From Actinomadura terrae (lineage in GTDB: Bacteria > Actinomycetota > Actinomycetes > Streptosporangiales > Streptosporangiaceae), in the NCBI RefSeq assembly GCF_022751215.1, contig NZ_JAICDG010000006.1, forward strand, positions 310,001-374,000: DNA of 64,000 nucleotides. Direction: 5' to 3'. The notes below the pieces were generated by a model, which searched no databases, was not told the DNA's origin, and saw only the letters and a list, made by a program, of their open reading frames with translations. Positions 52,128 through 60,251 of this stretch are shown here, one piece after another. A program made the translations under genes and the position numbers. How positions within the stretch are numbered: the first letter of the stretch is position 1; every line of letters starts with the position of its first letter.

Positions 52128-53381
52128 ATGCCGACGAACACTCTGACCCCGCCCAGAACCGAGATCGGCGCCCCTCCGGTGAGCACGTCCCGGATGGGCT
52201 GGCTCGACGCCCTGCGCGGCCTCGCCGCGCTGGTGGTGGTGTTCGAGCACTCCCTCGACGTGCTGCTGCCCGAGGTCCGCCGGACGGCGAGCCCCTGGTT
52301 CGACTTCGGCCGGTACGGGGTGTTCGTCTTCTTCCTCGTCAGCGGCTATGTCGTGCCGTTCTCCCTGGAGCGGCGCGGGAACGTGCGCGAGTTCTGGATC
52401 GGCCGGTTCTTCCGGCTGTACCCGGCGTGGCTGGTGTCGGTCGGCCTGGCGCTGCTGCTCGGCGCCACGGGGATCTCGTGGGGCCTGCCCGCCGCGCTCG
52501 GCGAGCGCCCCTGGACGTCCGCGCTGGCGCACCTGACGATGCTCCAGGACCTGCTCGGCGTCCCCAACGCCGTCAACGTCCTCTGGACGCTGTCCTACGA
52601 GATGGTGTTCTACCTGCTGGTCACCGCGTTGTTCCTGGCCGGGGCGCGCCGCGCCAGCGCCCGCGTCGCGCTCGGCTTCGGCGTCGCCGCCGCGATCCTC
52701 GGGGTGGCGCTGCCGAGCGGGCTGCTCGCCTCGCGCTGGCCGGGCGGGACGACGTTCGTCGCCGCGCTCGTCCTCGTCGCCGGGCTGGCCGCGCTGCTGA
52801 GCGGGCACCGCGCGGCCCGGCGCGCCGGGATCGCGGTCGTGGCGACGCTCGCGCTGACCCTGCTGATCCTCGACAGCCGTATCGGCGGCGTCGAGAGCCT
52901 GTGCATCATCGCCACGATGTTCGCCGGGACCGCCGTCCGCGCGATCCAGGACGGGCGGCTCCGCGCGGGGCCCGGCGCCGCGATGGTCGCGGTCGTGCCC
53001 GTCCTGGTGCTGGTCGCGGGGCTGCGCACGCCGCCGGCGTGGGCGCTGAACGGCGGCCCGCAGCCGCTCGGCCGGGACTGGTCGATCGCCGTCGCCGCCG
53101 CGTGGCTGACGTTCCTCGGCGGGCTCGCGCTGCGCCACCGCACGATGCCGCGCGTCCTCGTCTGGCTGGGCCTGGTGAGCTACTCGGTCTACCTGCTGCA
53201 CCCGATGGTCGTCCAGGTGATCTGGCGGCTGACCGGCGAGCCGGCCTCGATCCCCGGCCACCAGCGGCTGGCCTGGTACGTCGTGCTCGTGGCGGCCGTC
53301 CTCGGGTCGGCGTGGCTCGCGCACCGCTACGTCGAGAGACCCGCCCAGCGCCTCGGCCGCCGCTTGGCCCACGCCCGGTGA
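52128..53381 (+). CDS. Acyltransferase 3 family membrane protein
   Basis: 417 residues, about ten membrane helices. The AT3 signature RMGWLDALRGLAALVVVFEH (with catalytic His) is followed by FDFGRYGVFVFFLVSGYVVP and the FRLYPAWLVSVGLALL helix; later LWTLSYEMVFYLLVTALFL and SYSVYLLHPMVVQVIWRL. These enzymes O-acylate sugars or antibiotics in the membrane. ATG 52128 is preceded by the CCGGATG context with TAGGGTGGCCCG, possibly leaderless. The acceptor is unknown. Confidence 0.92.
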   Translation: MPTNTLTPPRTEIGAPPVSTSRMGWLDALRGLAALVVVFEHSLDVLLPEVRRTASPWFDFGRYGVFVFFLVSGYVVPFSLERRGNVREFWIGRFFRLYPAWLVSVGLALLLGATGISWGLPAALGERPWTSALAHLTMLQDLLGVPNAVNVLWTLSYEMVFYLLVTALFLAGARRASARVALGFGVAAAILGVALPSGLLASRWPGGTTFVAALVLVAGLAALLSGHRAARRAGIAVVATLALTLLILDSRIGGVESLCIIATMFAGTAVRAIQDGRLRAGPGAAMVAVVPVLVLVAGLRTPPAWALNGGPQPLGRDWSIAVAAAWLTFLGGLALRHRTMPRVLVWLGLVSYSVYLLHPMVVQVIWRLTGEPASIPGHQRLAWYVVLVAAVLGSAWLAHRYVERPAQRLGRRLAHAR

Positions 53382-53384
53382 GCC

Positions 53385-55730
53385 TCAGGTGAGGCGGCCG
53401 AGCGCGGTGCGGAGCCGCCGCAGGTCCCGCATGCGCCGCTCGTAGGTCGCGCCCGCCAGCAGGACGAGCAGGCCGGCTCCCGCGAGCGGGACCCAGCCGG
53501 GCAGGCCCGCCGCCGCGTCGGCGGCGTAGGGGGCGAGCCAGCGCGCGGCGTCCAGGACGAGGACGGCGCCGCCGAGCACGAGCGGCGCCTGGAGCCGGAG
53601 CCGGGCGCCCGCGAGGACGGCCGCGAGCGCGGCGGCGGCGAGCAGCAGCGGGCGCGGCCCGGTGGCGTCCGCCCACGCGGCGAGCAGGCTCGGGACGAGC
53701 GTGGACGCGAGCGCGGGACCGAGGTCGGCCCACGACGACCGAGCGGCGCCGCGCGAGCGCCGGATCGCGGCGAGGGCGAGGAGCGCCGCCGACACCGGCG
53801 TCGTGTAGACCTCCGGCACCGTGACCTCGGACGCGCCCAGCCGCACCCACCACGCCGCGATCAGCAGTGCGGACGCGGCCCACCCGGCGGCGCGGCGGTC
53901 CGGCCGCAGCGCCACGGCGGCCGCCAGCACACCGGTCACGGCGAGGGCGAGGCTGAGCGGGGCGGCGTGCCCGGCGGTCATCGCGATCCCGGCCGCCGCG
54001 ACCGGCCACGGCGCGACCTCGGCGGCGGGGCCGCGCACCCGGGCCGCCGCGAGCAGGCCGAGGCCGGACGCGGCGAGCACGGCGAACGCCGCATGCTGGG
54101 CGGGCTGCGCGGACGCGAGGGCCCCCGCAGCCGCCAGCCCGCCGAGGGCGAGCGCGGCCACGGCCACCGCGCCGTCGCGCAGGACGGGGAACGCGACCGC
54201 GCAGGCGGCGGCGACGACCGTCAGAGCGCCGAGCACGGCGAGCGTGGCGTCCTCGGTGGCGAGGGAGTAGGTGGCGGCCCACAGCGACGCGGCCACGGCG
54301 GTACCGCAGGCGGCGGGACGGGCGGCCTCGTCGAAGGCGGCCCAGACCGCGAGCGCGGCGGCGGACGCGACGGCCAGCGCGAGCGCCGCCGGGTAGGGCA
54401 CGTCCGCGACGACCGCCGTGGTGAGGACGGCGAGCAGCGCCACGGGCGGAGCCGCCGCCCGCGCGCCCGCGACGAGGACGGCGAACAGCAGCGCGAAGAC
54501 GGCGGGCGCGGCGGGCAGCACCCAGTCGAGCAGGTCGGGTGAGCCCACCCCGGCCCAGCGGGCGTCCAGGTAGCGGCCGGGGAAGAGCACCGCCACGGCC
54601 GCGCCCGGGGCGACCGCCAGGACGGAGGCGGACAGCACGGCCACCGCCCCCGCCCGCGTGCCCGAGCGCAGCCGGTCCGGCAGCAGCGACGCGGCGGCGG
54701 CCACGGCGACGGCCGACAGCGCGCCGCCCGCCGCCGTCCAGCGCAGCGGCAGCGGGAGGACGGCGGCGACCGCCACCGAGGCGGCCAGCCCGGCGATGAC
54801 GGCGACGGCGCGGTTCACGCGCAGCGCCCAGGCCAGCGCGACCACGGCGGCCACCAGCAGGAGCGCCGCCCCCGCGGGCGCCACCGGGATCGAGCGCACG
54901 GTCGACGCGAACGCCACCGCCGTCCCCGCCGCGCCCGCGAGCAGGCCCGCGACGGTCGCGGCGCGCGTGGAGTAGCGCCGGGCGCCGATGTCGGCGAGCG
55001 AGACGGCGAGGAGGGCCAGCGCCATCGCCTCCGGAGGGGCGTCCGCACCGGCGACGGCGAGCGGCAGCGGGAACTGCGCCAGCAGCAGCGCCGTCGGGCG
55101 GGTCAGGCGAAGCGGGGTGAGCCGGTCGTATCCGGCCCAGATGAGCGCGGTCACCAGGAACGACACCGCCGCGTACCAGGCGCCGTCGATGTCGTTCAGC
55201 GAGAGGAACGTGTGGACGTACGCGGAGTACAGGTCCAGCCCGACCAGCAGGAGGCCGACGAACGCGAGGGTCTCCGCCGTCGCGGCCAGCCCGCGCCGGG
55301 CGAGCACCCACGCGGCGCCCATCGCCGCCGCCGTCAGCGCGAGCAGGACGGCGCCGCGCTCGAAGTACGGAAGCGAGCTCCAGCTGAGGACGCCGAACAC
55401 GAACGCGGCGATGCCGAGCAGCGTCCCTCCGATGGTCAGCAGCGCGTTGCGGACCGCGTAACGCGAGGCGTCCGTCCCGCCGGAGGGTGCGGGCGCCCCC
55501 ACCGGCACCCCGACGGGCATCGGCCACGGCGCGGCCCCGGCCGGAGGCGGGGCCGCCGCGTACAGGAAGGCCAGCAGGTCGCGGCGGCGCCGCCCCAGCC
55601 GCGCCAGCTCGCCGTCCAGCACCCACAGCTCGGCGGCGGCGGGCCCGGCCAGGCACAGCCCGCATCGCGGGCAGGACGGGCGGCGCGGCGGGGGCAGCAG
55701 AGTCTGGCAGCCCGGGCAGGTGAGAGGCAT
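53385..55730 (-). CDS. SCO7613-like polytopic membrane protein with N-terminal zinc ribbon
   Basis: 781 residues. It begins MPLTCPGCQTLLPPPRRPSC followed by PRCGLC, two CxxC pairs of a zinc ribbon, then about 20 membrane helices of Ala/Leu/Val (FLSLNDIDGAWYAAVSFLVT, ATAETLAFVGLLLVGLDLYS). This matches the SCO7613 C-terminal-domain family of actinomycetes. Function unknown, perhaps a large lipid- or cell-envelope-linked transporter or scaffold. Upstream lies the DNA ligase gene, 79 bp away on the same strand. Confidence 0.85.
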   Translation of the reverse strand: MPLTCPGCQTLLPPPRRPSCPRCGLCLAGPAAAELWVLDGELARLGRRRRDLLAFLYAAAPPPAGAAPWPMPVGVPVGAPAPSGGTDASRYAVRNALLTIGGTLLGIAAFVFGVLSWSSLPYFERGAVLLALTAAAMGAAWVLARRGLAATAETLAFVGLLLVGLDLYSAYVHTFLSLNDIDGAWYAAVSFLVTALIWAGYDRLTPLRLTRPTALLLAQFPLPLAVAGADAPPEAMALALLAVSLADIGARRYSTRAATVAGLLAGAAGTAVAFASTVRSIPVAPAGAALLLVAAVVALAWALRVNRAVAVIAGLAASVAVAAVLPLPLRWTAAGGALSAVAVAAAASLLPDRLRSGTRAGAVAVLSASVLAVAPGAAVAVLFPGRYLDARWAGVGSPDLLDWVLPAAPAVFALLFAVLVAGARAAAPPVALLAVLTTAVVADVPYPAALALAVASAAALAVWAAFDEAARPAACGTAVAASLWAATYSLATEDATLAVLGALTVVAAACAVAFPVLRDGAVAVAALALGGLAAAGALASAQPAQHAAFAVLAASGLGLLAAARVRGPAAEVAPWPVAAAGIAMTAGHAAPLSLALAVTGVLAAAVALRPDRRAAGWAASALLIAAWWVRLGASEVTVPEVYTTPVSAALLALAAIRRSRGAARSSWADLGPALASTLVPSLLAAWADATGPRPLLLAAAALAAVLAGARLRLQAPLVLGGAVLVLDAARWLAPYAADAAAGLPGWVPLAGAGLLVLLAGATYERRMRDLRRLRTALGRLT

Positions 55731-55809
55731 AACGGGAGACTGCCGCCGCCGCGCCGCCGTCCATAACCGTAGAAGTACTCAGATCAGCCCCGAGTACTTC
55801 CGGTAGCGA

Positions 55810-57906
55810 TCACAGGAAGTCGGCGACGCGGGCGGCGAACTCCTCGGGGGTGGCGACCTCGACGCCGAGCTTGTCCGCCTTGGCCTTCTTGGACCCGGCC
55901 TTCTCCCCCGCGACCAGCAGCGACGTCTTCGCCGACACCGAGGAGGAGGCGCGGCCCCCGGCGCGCTCGATCAGCTCGTTCACCTCGTTGCGGGACAGGC
56001 CCTCCAGCGGCCCCGACATGGCGCCGGTCGCGACCACCGACATCCCGGCCAGCGGAAGGCCGGACTCCGCCGCCTCGCCCTCCTCCGCCTCGCCCTCCGC
56101 CACCGGGCCCTCCGCCACCGGGCCGGTCGCGCCGGGCTCGACCATGTTCACCCCGGCGGCGGCGAGCCGGTCGATCAGCGGAGCCAGCTCGGCGATCTCG
56201 GCGACCAGCACCGGCGCCTTCTCCGGCCCGATGCCCTCGACCCGCTGGAACGCCTCGTCGTCGGCGGCGCGGATCGCGTCCATCGTGGCGAAGTACCGGG
56301 CGATCCGCCGCGACATGGACCGGCCGGTGCCGCGCACCCCGAGCGCGCAGAAGACCTTGTTCAGCGGCTTGGCCTTGGCGCCCTCGATCGCGGCGAGCAG
56401 GTTGGCGGTGCTGGTCTCGCCCATCCGCTCCAGCCCGAGGAGCTGCTCGCGGGTGAGGGCGAACAGGTCCGCGAAGTCGGTGATCAGCCCGGCGTCCACG
56501 AGCTGGTCGATGATCTTCTCGCCGAGCCCCTCGATATCGAGCTGGTCGCGGCCCACCGCGTACCGGACGGAGGCGACCGCGTGGCACGCCCGGCCGCGCA
56601 CGCACCGCCACCGCTGCTGCGAGACGTCGATCGCGTCGCCGCAGCGCGGGCAGACCTCCGGCGCCTCGATCGGGCGCTCGTCGCCGGTGCGCAGGTGCGC
56701 CACCGGCGCCTCCACGCGTGGGATCACGTCGCCGGCCTTGTAGACGGTGACGTGGTCGCCGAGCATCAGCCCGCGCCGCTCGATGTCGGCGGCGTTGTGC
56801 AGGGTCGCGTAGGTGACGACCGATCCCTCCAGCTCGACCGGCTCCAGGACGGCGCGCGGCGCGATGATCCCGGTGCGGCCGACGTTCCACTCCACCTCCA
56901 GCAGCCGCGTGATCTTCTCCACGGCCGGGAGCTTGTAGGCGATCGCCCAGCGCGGCGCCCGGGAGGAGACCCCGGCCTCGGCCTGGTCGGCCGCCGCGTC
57001 CGCGCGGACGACGATGCCGTCGATGCCGAAGTCCAGCTCGGCCCGCAGCGCCGCGATCTCCGCGACGCGCGCGTGCAGGGCCTCCAGCGCCGTCGCGGTG
57101 ACGGCGGGGACGGGCGTCGCGGCGGTGGTGCGCGCGCCGAGCGCCGCGACGTACTCCATGATCTCGCTGTGCGGCAGCTCCCGCAGCCGCGCGGCCAGGT
57201 CGTCGCCGGTGCCCTCCAGCGGCAGCGCGCCGTAGGCGAAGAAGGTCATCTCCACCTGGTAGGCGCGGTCCTTGGCGCGCAGCGACCCGGCGGCGGCGCT
57301 GCGCGGGTTGGCGAACGCGGGGCCGCCCGCGGCCGTGCGGGCGGCGTTGGCGTCCTCGAACTGCGCCCGGGTCATCAGCACCTCGCCGCGCAGCTCCACG
57401 GTGACCGGCTCGGCGAGCCGCTCCGGCAGCCCGACGATCATGCCGATGCCGTGCGAGACGTCCTCCCCGGCGGCGCCGTCGCCGCGCGTCACCAGCCGGG
57501 CGAGGCGGCCGTCGCGGTAGCGGGCGGAGATCGCCAGCCCGTCCAGCTTCGGCTCGACGCACCAGGTCCCGACCGGGCGGCCGAGGCGCCGCTCCAGGCC
57601 CGCGACCCACGCCTCCAGGCCCTCGGCGGAGAACACGTTGTCCAGGCTCAGCATCGGGACGGTGTGCGGCACGTCCCCGATCACCGCTCCCCCGGCGACC
57701 TTGCCGGTCGGGGACTCCGGCAGGACGTGCTCGGGGTGCTCGGCCTCGTAGGCGGCGATCCCGCGCACCAGGCGGTCGAACGCGTCGTCGTCCAGGGGCG
57801 AGTCGCCCTCGCCGTAGTAGGCGGCGGACGCCTCGACGGCGGTGCGCACGGCGTCGGCGTAGGAGGCCTGGTCCGCGATCTCGGCGCGGGACACTGTCTC
57901 GGTCAT
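55810..57906 (-). CDS. ligA: NAD-dependent DNA ligase, divergent (LigA-like)
   Basis: Seals nicks in DNA with NAD. 698 residues in the order of LigA: Ia domain (AAYYGEGDSPLDDDAFDRLV), adenylation domain with active Lys120 in CVEPKLDGLAIS, ARLVTRGDGAAGEDVSHGI, VELRGEVLMTRAQFEDANAA, NPRSAAAGSLRAKD; OB domain (VGRTGIIAPRAVLEPVELEG, SVVTYATLHN); Zn finger VCPRCG...WRCVRGRACHAV; HhH repeats (LDIEGLGEKIIDQLVDAGLI, VFCALGVRGTGRSMSRRIAR); and a BRCT end (SVVATGAMSGPLEGLSRNEV). Several normally invariant spots differ (CPAQ is CHAV; HFASR is YAVGR). It also has an acidic linker of VAEGPVAEG type before the BRCT domain. It may be a second LigA (as SCO6707 in Streptomyces) rather than the housekeeping one. 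Confidence 0.88.
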   Translation of the reverse strand: MTETVSRAEIADQASYADAVRTAVEASAAYYGEGDSPLDDDAFDRLVRGIAAYEAEHPEHVLPESPTGKVAGGAVIGDVPHTVPMLSLDNVFSAEGLEAWVAGLERRLGRPVGTWCVEPKLDGLAISARYRDGRLARLVTRGDGAAGEDVSHGIGMIVGLPERLAEPVTVELRGEVLMTRAQFEDANAARTAAGGPAFANPRSAAAGSLRAKDRAYQVEMTFFAYGALPLEGTGDDLAARLRELPHSEIMEYVAALGARTTAATPVPAVTATALEALHARVAEIAALRAELDFGIDGIVVRADAAADQAEAGVSSRAPRWAIAYKLPAVEKITRLLEVEWNVGRTGIIAPRAVLEPVELEGSVVTYATLHNAADIERRGLMLGDHVTVYKAGDVIPRVEAPVAHLRTGDERPIEAPEVCPRCGDAIDVSQQRWRCVRGRACHAVASVRYAVGRDQLDIEGLGEKIIDQLVDAGLITDFADLFALTREQLLGLERMGETSTANLLAAIEGAKAKPLNKVFCALGVRGTGRSMSRRIARYFATMDAIRAADDEAFQRVEGIGPEKAPVLVAEIAELAPLIDRLAAAGVNMVEPGATGPVAEGPVAEGEAEEGEAAESGLPLAGMSVVATGAMSGPLEGLSRNEVNELIERAGGRASSSVSAKTSLLVAGEKAGSKKAKADKLGVEVATPEEFAARVADFL

Positions 57907-57964
57907 GTCCCTATCCTGCCTGGTAGGTACGACATTTCAGGATTTAGCGGACGGCCTGGTCGGC

Positions 57965-58014
57965 GGCCCCCGGAGGCCCCCAGAAGCCCCCGGAGGCCCC
58001 CGGAGGCCCCCGCC
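57965..58014. repeat. Five 10-bp tandem repeats (GGCCCCCGGA) upstream of ligA
   Basis: Units at 57965, 57975, 57985, 57995 and 58005 (consensus GGCCCCCGGA) lie between the ligA start and the stop of the DMT-type gene, within a window of 110 bp. They probably sit in the ligA leader or promoter region, or downstream of the neighbouring stop. Confidence 0.8.
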
Positions 58015-58016
58015 GG

Positions 58017-58892
58017 TCAGGAACCGGACGGCGCGTGCCGGGCGGCGGCCGCCGAGCGCGACATCGCGACGATCCCGGCGGTCAGCAGCACGGCGCTCAC
58101 CGAGACGGCCGCGAACGCGGGCGCGCTGTGCGGCGGCCGGGTGTGGAAGGCGAGGACGGCCAGCAGGTAGGACGCGGCGGGGTTGGTCATCGTCATCGCG
58201 GTCATCGCGGCGGGCAGCGACCCGGCCGCGAACGCCCGCTGCTCCAGCACGAGGCCGAGCAGGGTGGTGCCCGCGAGCGCGTAGCCGGGCCAGTCGACGG
58301 CGGTGGCCGCGACGCCCCGGTCGACGAGGTCGGCGGTGGTCAGCTTGATCAGCACGGCGCTGCACGCGAACAGCAGCCCGGCGCAGGTGCCGAGCAGCAC
58401 GGCCCGGACCGTCCCCTTCCGCAGCGCCGCGCCCCGCACCAGGACGAGCACGAGCGGCGCCAGGAGCAGCGCCGCGACGAAGAGGCGGGGCCGGGACGGC
58501 TCGCCGGCGGGCGGCACCGCGCCCGGCACCGTGAACAGGACCGCGAGGCCCGCCGACACGGCCGTCCCGCCGAGCAGGTCCATGCGGGCGGGCACGCAGC
58601 CGGTGCCCGCGCAGGCGAGCAGGATCGTGAAGACGAGCTGGCTGACCAGCAGCGGCTGGACGAGGCCGGTGGAGCCGAGGTGGAGCGCCACCGCCTGGCT
58701 CATGAACCCGGCGAGGTTCACCCCCCACCCGGCCAGCCACAGCGGGTCGTGCAGCAGCTTGCGGATCAGCCCGGCGGCGGCGACCGCGTCCGAGCCCCCG
58801 TGGACGGCGCGCCGCGCCGCGCGGTACTGGAGCGCGGCGGCCGCGGCGAACAGGAACGCCGCGAACAGGCCGAACCCGATGCTCCAGGCCAT
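58017..58892 (-). CDS. DMT/EamA-like transporter or integral membrane protein
   Basis: 291 residues from ATG 58892, nine or ten hydrophobic segments: WSIGFGLFAAFLFAAAAALQ, HLGSTGLVQPLLVSQLVFTI, RAVLLGTCAGLLFACSAVLI, ALAGTTLLGLVLEQRAFAAG. The mid-region AGSLPAAMTAMTMTNPAASY and the two-repeat layout suit the DMT superfamily (NIPA-like or DUF type in actinobacteria). A longer frame to 58970 has a non-family, Arg/Pro-rich start. It follows the ligA promoter repeat region. Substrate unknown. Confidence 0.78.
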   Translation of the reverse strand: MAWSIGFGLFAAFLFAAAAALQYRAARRAVHGGSDAVAAAGLIRKLLHDPLWLAGWGVNLAGFMSQAVALHLGSTGLVQPLLVSQLVFTILLACAGTGCVPARMDLLGGTAVSAGLAVLFTVPGAVPPAGEPSRPRLFVAALLLAPLVLVLVRGAALRKGTVRAVLLGTCAGLLFACSAVLIKLTTADLVDRGVAATAVDWPGYALAGTTLLGLVLEQRAFAAGSLPAAMTAMTMTNPAASYLLAVLAFHTRPPHSAPAFAAVSVSAVLLTAGIVAMSRSAAAARHAPSGS

Positions 58893-59392
58893 CAGCGCGT
58901 CCCGGCCGGGCGGCCGCGGCGCGCGTCCGGCGCACGTGCGCGGACCATCCGACCACCCCCTAGTGATCACCCCCCGGCCCGGCCGCGGTCCGCGCGCGGC
59001 CGGGAGTCACGACGGGTCGAAGACCGAAACGTGACCTCTGATGCCTTCTGCCCCTGGTGTCCGTTCCGAACACACAGGCACCTCCGGACCCGGGCGACCA
59101 CCGCGTCGCGCCGAGCCGAAGGGGGGTGACGCAGGGCGGGCCGGACGGCGCCGCGCCGTCCGCCCCGGCGGCGCGAGACCGTCCGGCCCGCCTGCGGATC
59201 ACCGGATGCGGGCGGCGAGCCGCGGGCTTCCCCTCCCAGGGACGCCGCCCGCAAGAACCGCCGCAAATCGGCTCCAATCCGTACAGCGCCGGCGGGTCCC
59301 GAAGCGTCACACCCCCGGAGAACGCGCTGGCAGGAGGCTTGCGCGGGCGATATTCGGGTGACGCGGCCGCGCGCGGCCGCGAGAATCGCCGG
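58893..59392. other. 500-bp gap without a gene
   Basis: Open frames here (59057 onward in the + frame and several on the minus strand) are just GC-bias frames without any conserved feature. It contains the CTAGTGATCAC sequence at 58961, also seen at 14403 upstream of the M1 peptidase, and a perfect 20-bp GC palindrome at 59362-59381. Confidence 0.5.
59362..59381. repeat. Perfect 20-bp palindrome CGCGGCCGCGCGCGGCCGCG
   Basis: Two overlapping GCGGCCGC sites in tandem make a fully symmetric sequence that ends 11 bp before the GNAT start at 59393, i.e. over the ribosome-binding region. In RNA it would form a stable hairpin that could hide the start of the GNAT gene. Confidence 0.6.
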
Positions 59393-60037
59393 ATGACGGT
59401 GACGCACTGGCCCCTCTACGGGCTGCGCCTTCGGACGCCCCGGCTCGAACTGCGGCTCCCGGACCTGGACCAGCTGGACGCCCTCGCCTCGCTCGCCGCG
59501 GGCGGCGTCCACGACCCGGCCGACATGCCGTTCCTGGTGCCGTGGACGGACCTCCCGCCGGAGGAGCGGGCGCGCAGCGTCATGCGGTACCACTGGCGCG
59601 TCCTCGGCGCATGGGAGCCGGACGACTGGGAGCTGTCGCTGTCCGTGTTCGCGGGCGGCGAGGTGATCGGCTCACAGGGGATCAGCGCGCGGGCCTTCCG
59701 GGTCGTCCGCGAGGTGGGCACCGGGTCCTGGCTGGGGCTGCGCCACCAGGGCCGGGGGTACGGGACGGAGATGCGCGCCGCCGTCCTGCACCTGGCGTTC
59801 GCCGGGCTGGGCGCGGAGTCCGCGACGAGCGCGGCGCTGGCCGACAACGCCGTCTCGGCCGCGGTCTCACGCAAGCTCGGCTACCGGGACAACGGCCTCG
59901 ATCGCGTGAGCGTGCGCGACGTCCTGCGGCTGGACCGGCGCTTCGTCCTCGACCGCGAGGGCTGGGAGCGGCACCGCGCCGTCCCCGTCGAGATCGAGGG
60001 CCTGGACGCCTGCCTGCCGCTGCTCGGCGCGAGCTGA
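59393..60037 (+). CDS. GNAT-family N-acetyltransferase (RimJ/RimL type)
   Basis: 214 residues. LRLRTPRLELRLPDLDQLDA is the RimJ/RimL-type start; the acetyl-CoA loop is GLRHQGRGYGTEMRAAVLHL (QGRGYG), and the end of the domain is SAALADNAVSAAVSRKLGYR. Such proteins acetylate ribosomal proteins, antibiotics or small amines; no specific substrate is suggested. ATG 59393, convergent with the siderophore genes. A GC palindrome covers the leader. Confidence 0.9.
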   Translation: MTVTHWPLYGLRLRTPRLELRLPDLDQLDALASLAAGGVHDPADMPFLVPWTDLPPEERARSVMRYHWRVLGAWEPDDWELSLSVFAGGEVIGSQGISARAFRVVREVGTGSWLGLRHQGRGYGTEMRAAVLHLAFAGLGAESATSAALADNAVSAAVSRKLGYRDNGLDRVSVRDVLRLDRRFVLDREGWERHRAVPVEIEGLDACLPLLGAS

Positions 60038-60053
60038 CGGCGTCGCGGACCCG

Positions 60054-60251
60054 TCAGTCGGCCAGGCTCCGGGGACGGATGTCGGTCCAGTTCGTCTCGA
60101 CGTAGTCCACGCAGTCGGGGCGCGGGCCGGGCCCGAACGCCACGGTCCAGCCCGCCGGGACGTCGGCGAACGAGGGCCACAGCGAGTGCTGGCCCTCGTC
60201 GTTGACCAGGACGAGGAACGTGCCGTCGGGGTCGTCGAACGGGTTGGTCAT
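60054..60251 (-). CDS. mbtH: MbtH-family protein
   Basis: A 65-residue chaperone/activator of NRPS adenylation domains. All family positions are present: F.VLVNDEGQHSLWPSFADV, P.GW....GP...CVDYVETNWTDIRP. It starts at ATG 60251, immediately after the hydroxylase stop (TGATG overlap), so it belongs to the siderophore operon with the NRPS at the right edge and should bind an A domain upstream outside this window. Confidence 0.95.
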   Translation of the reverse strand: MTNPFDDPDGTFLVLVNDEGQHSLWPSFADVPAGWTVAFGPGPRPDCVDYVETNWTDIRPRSLAD

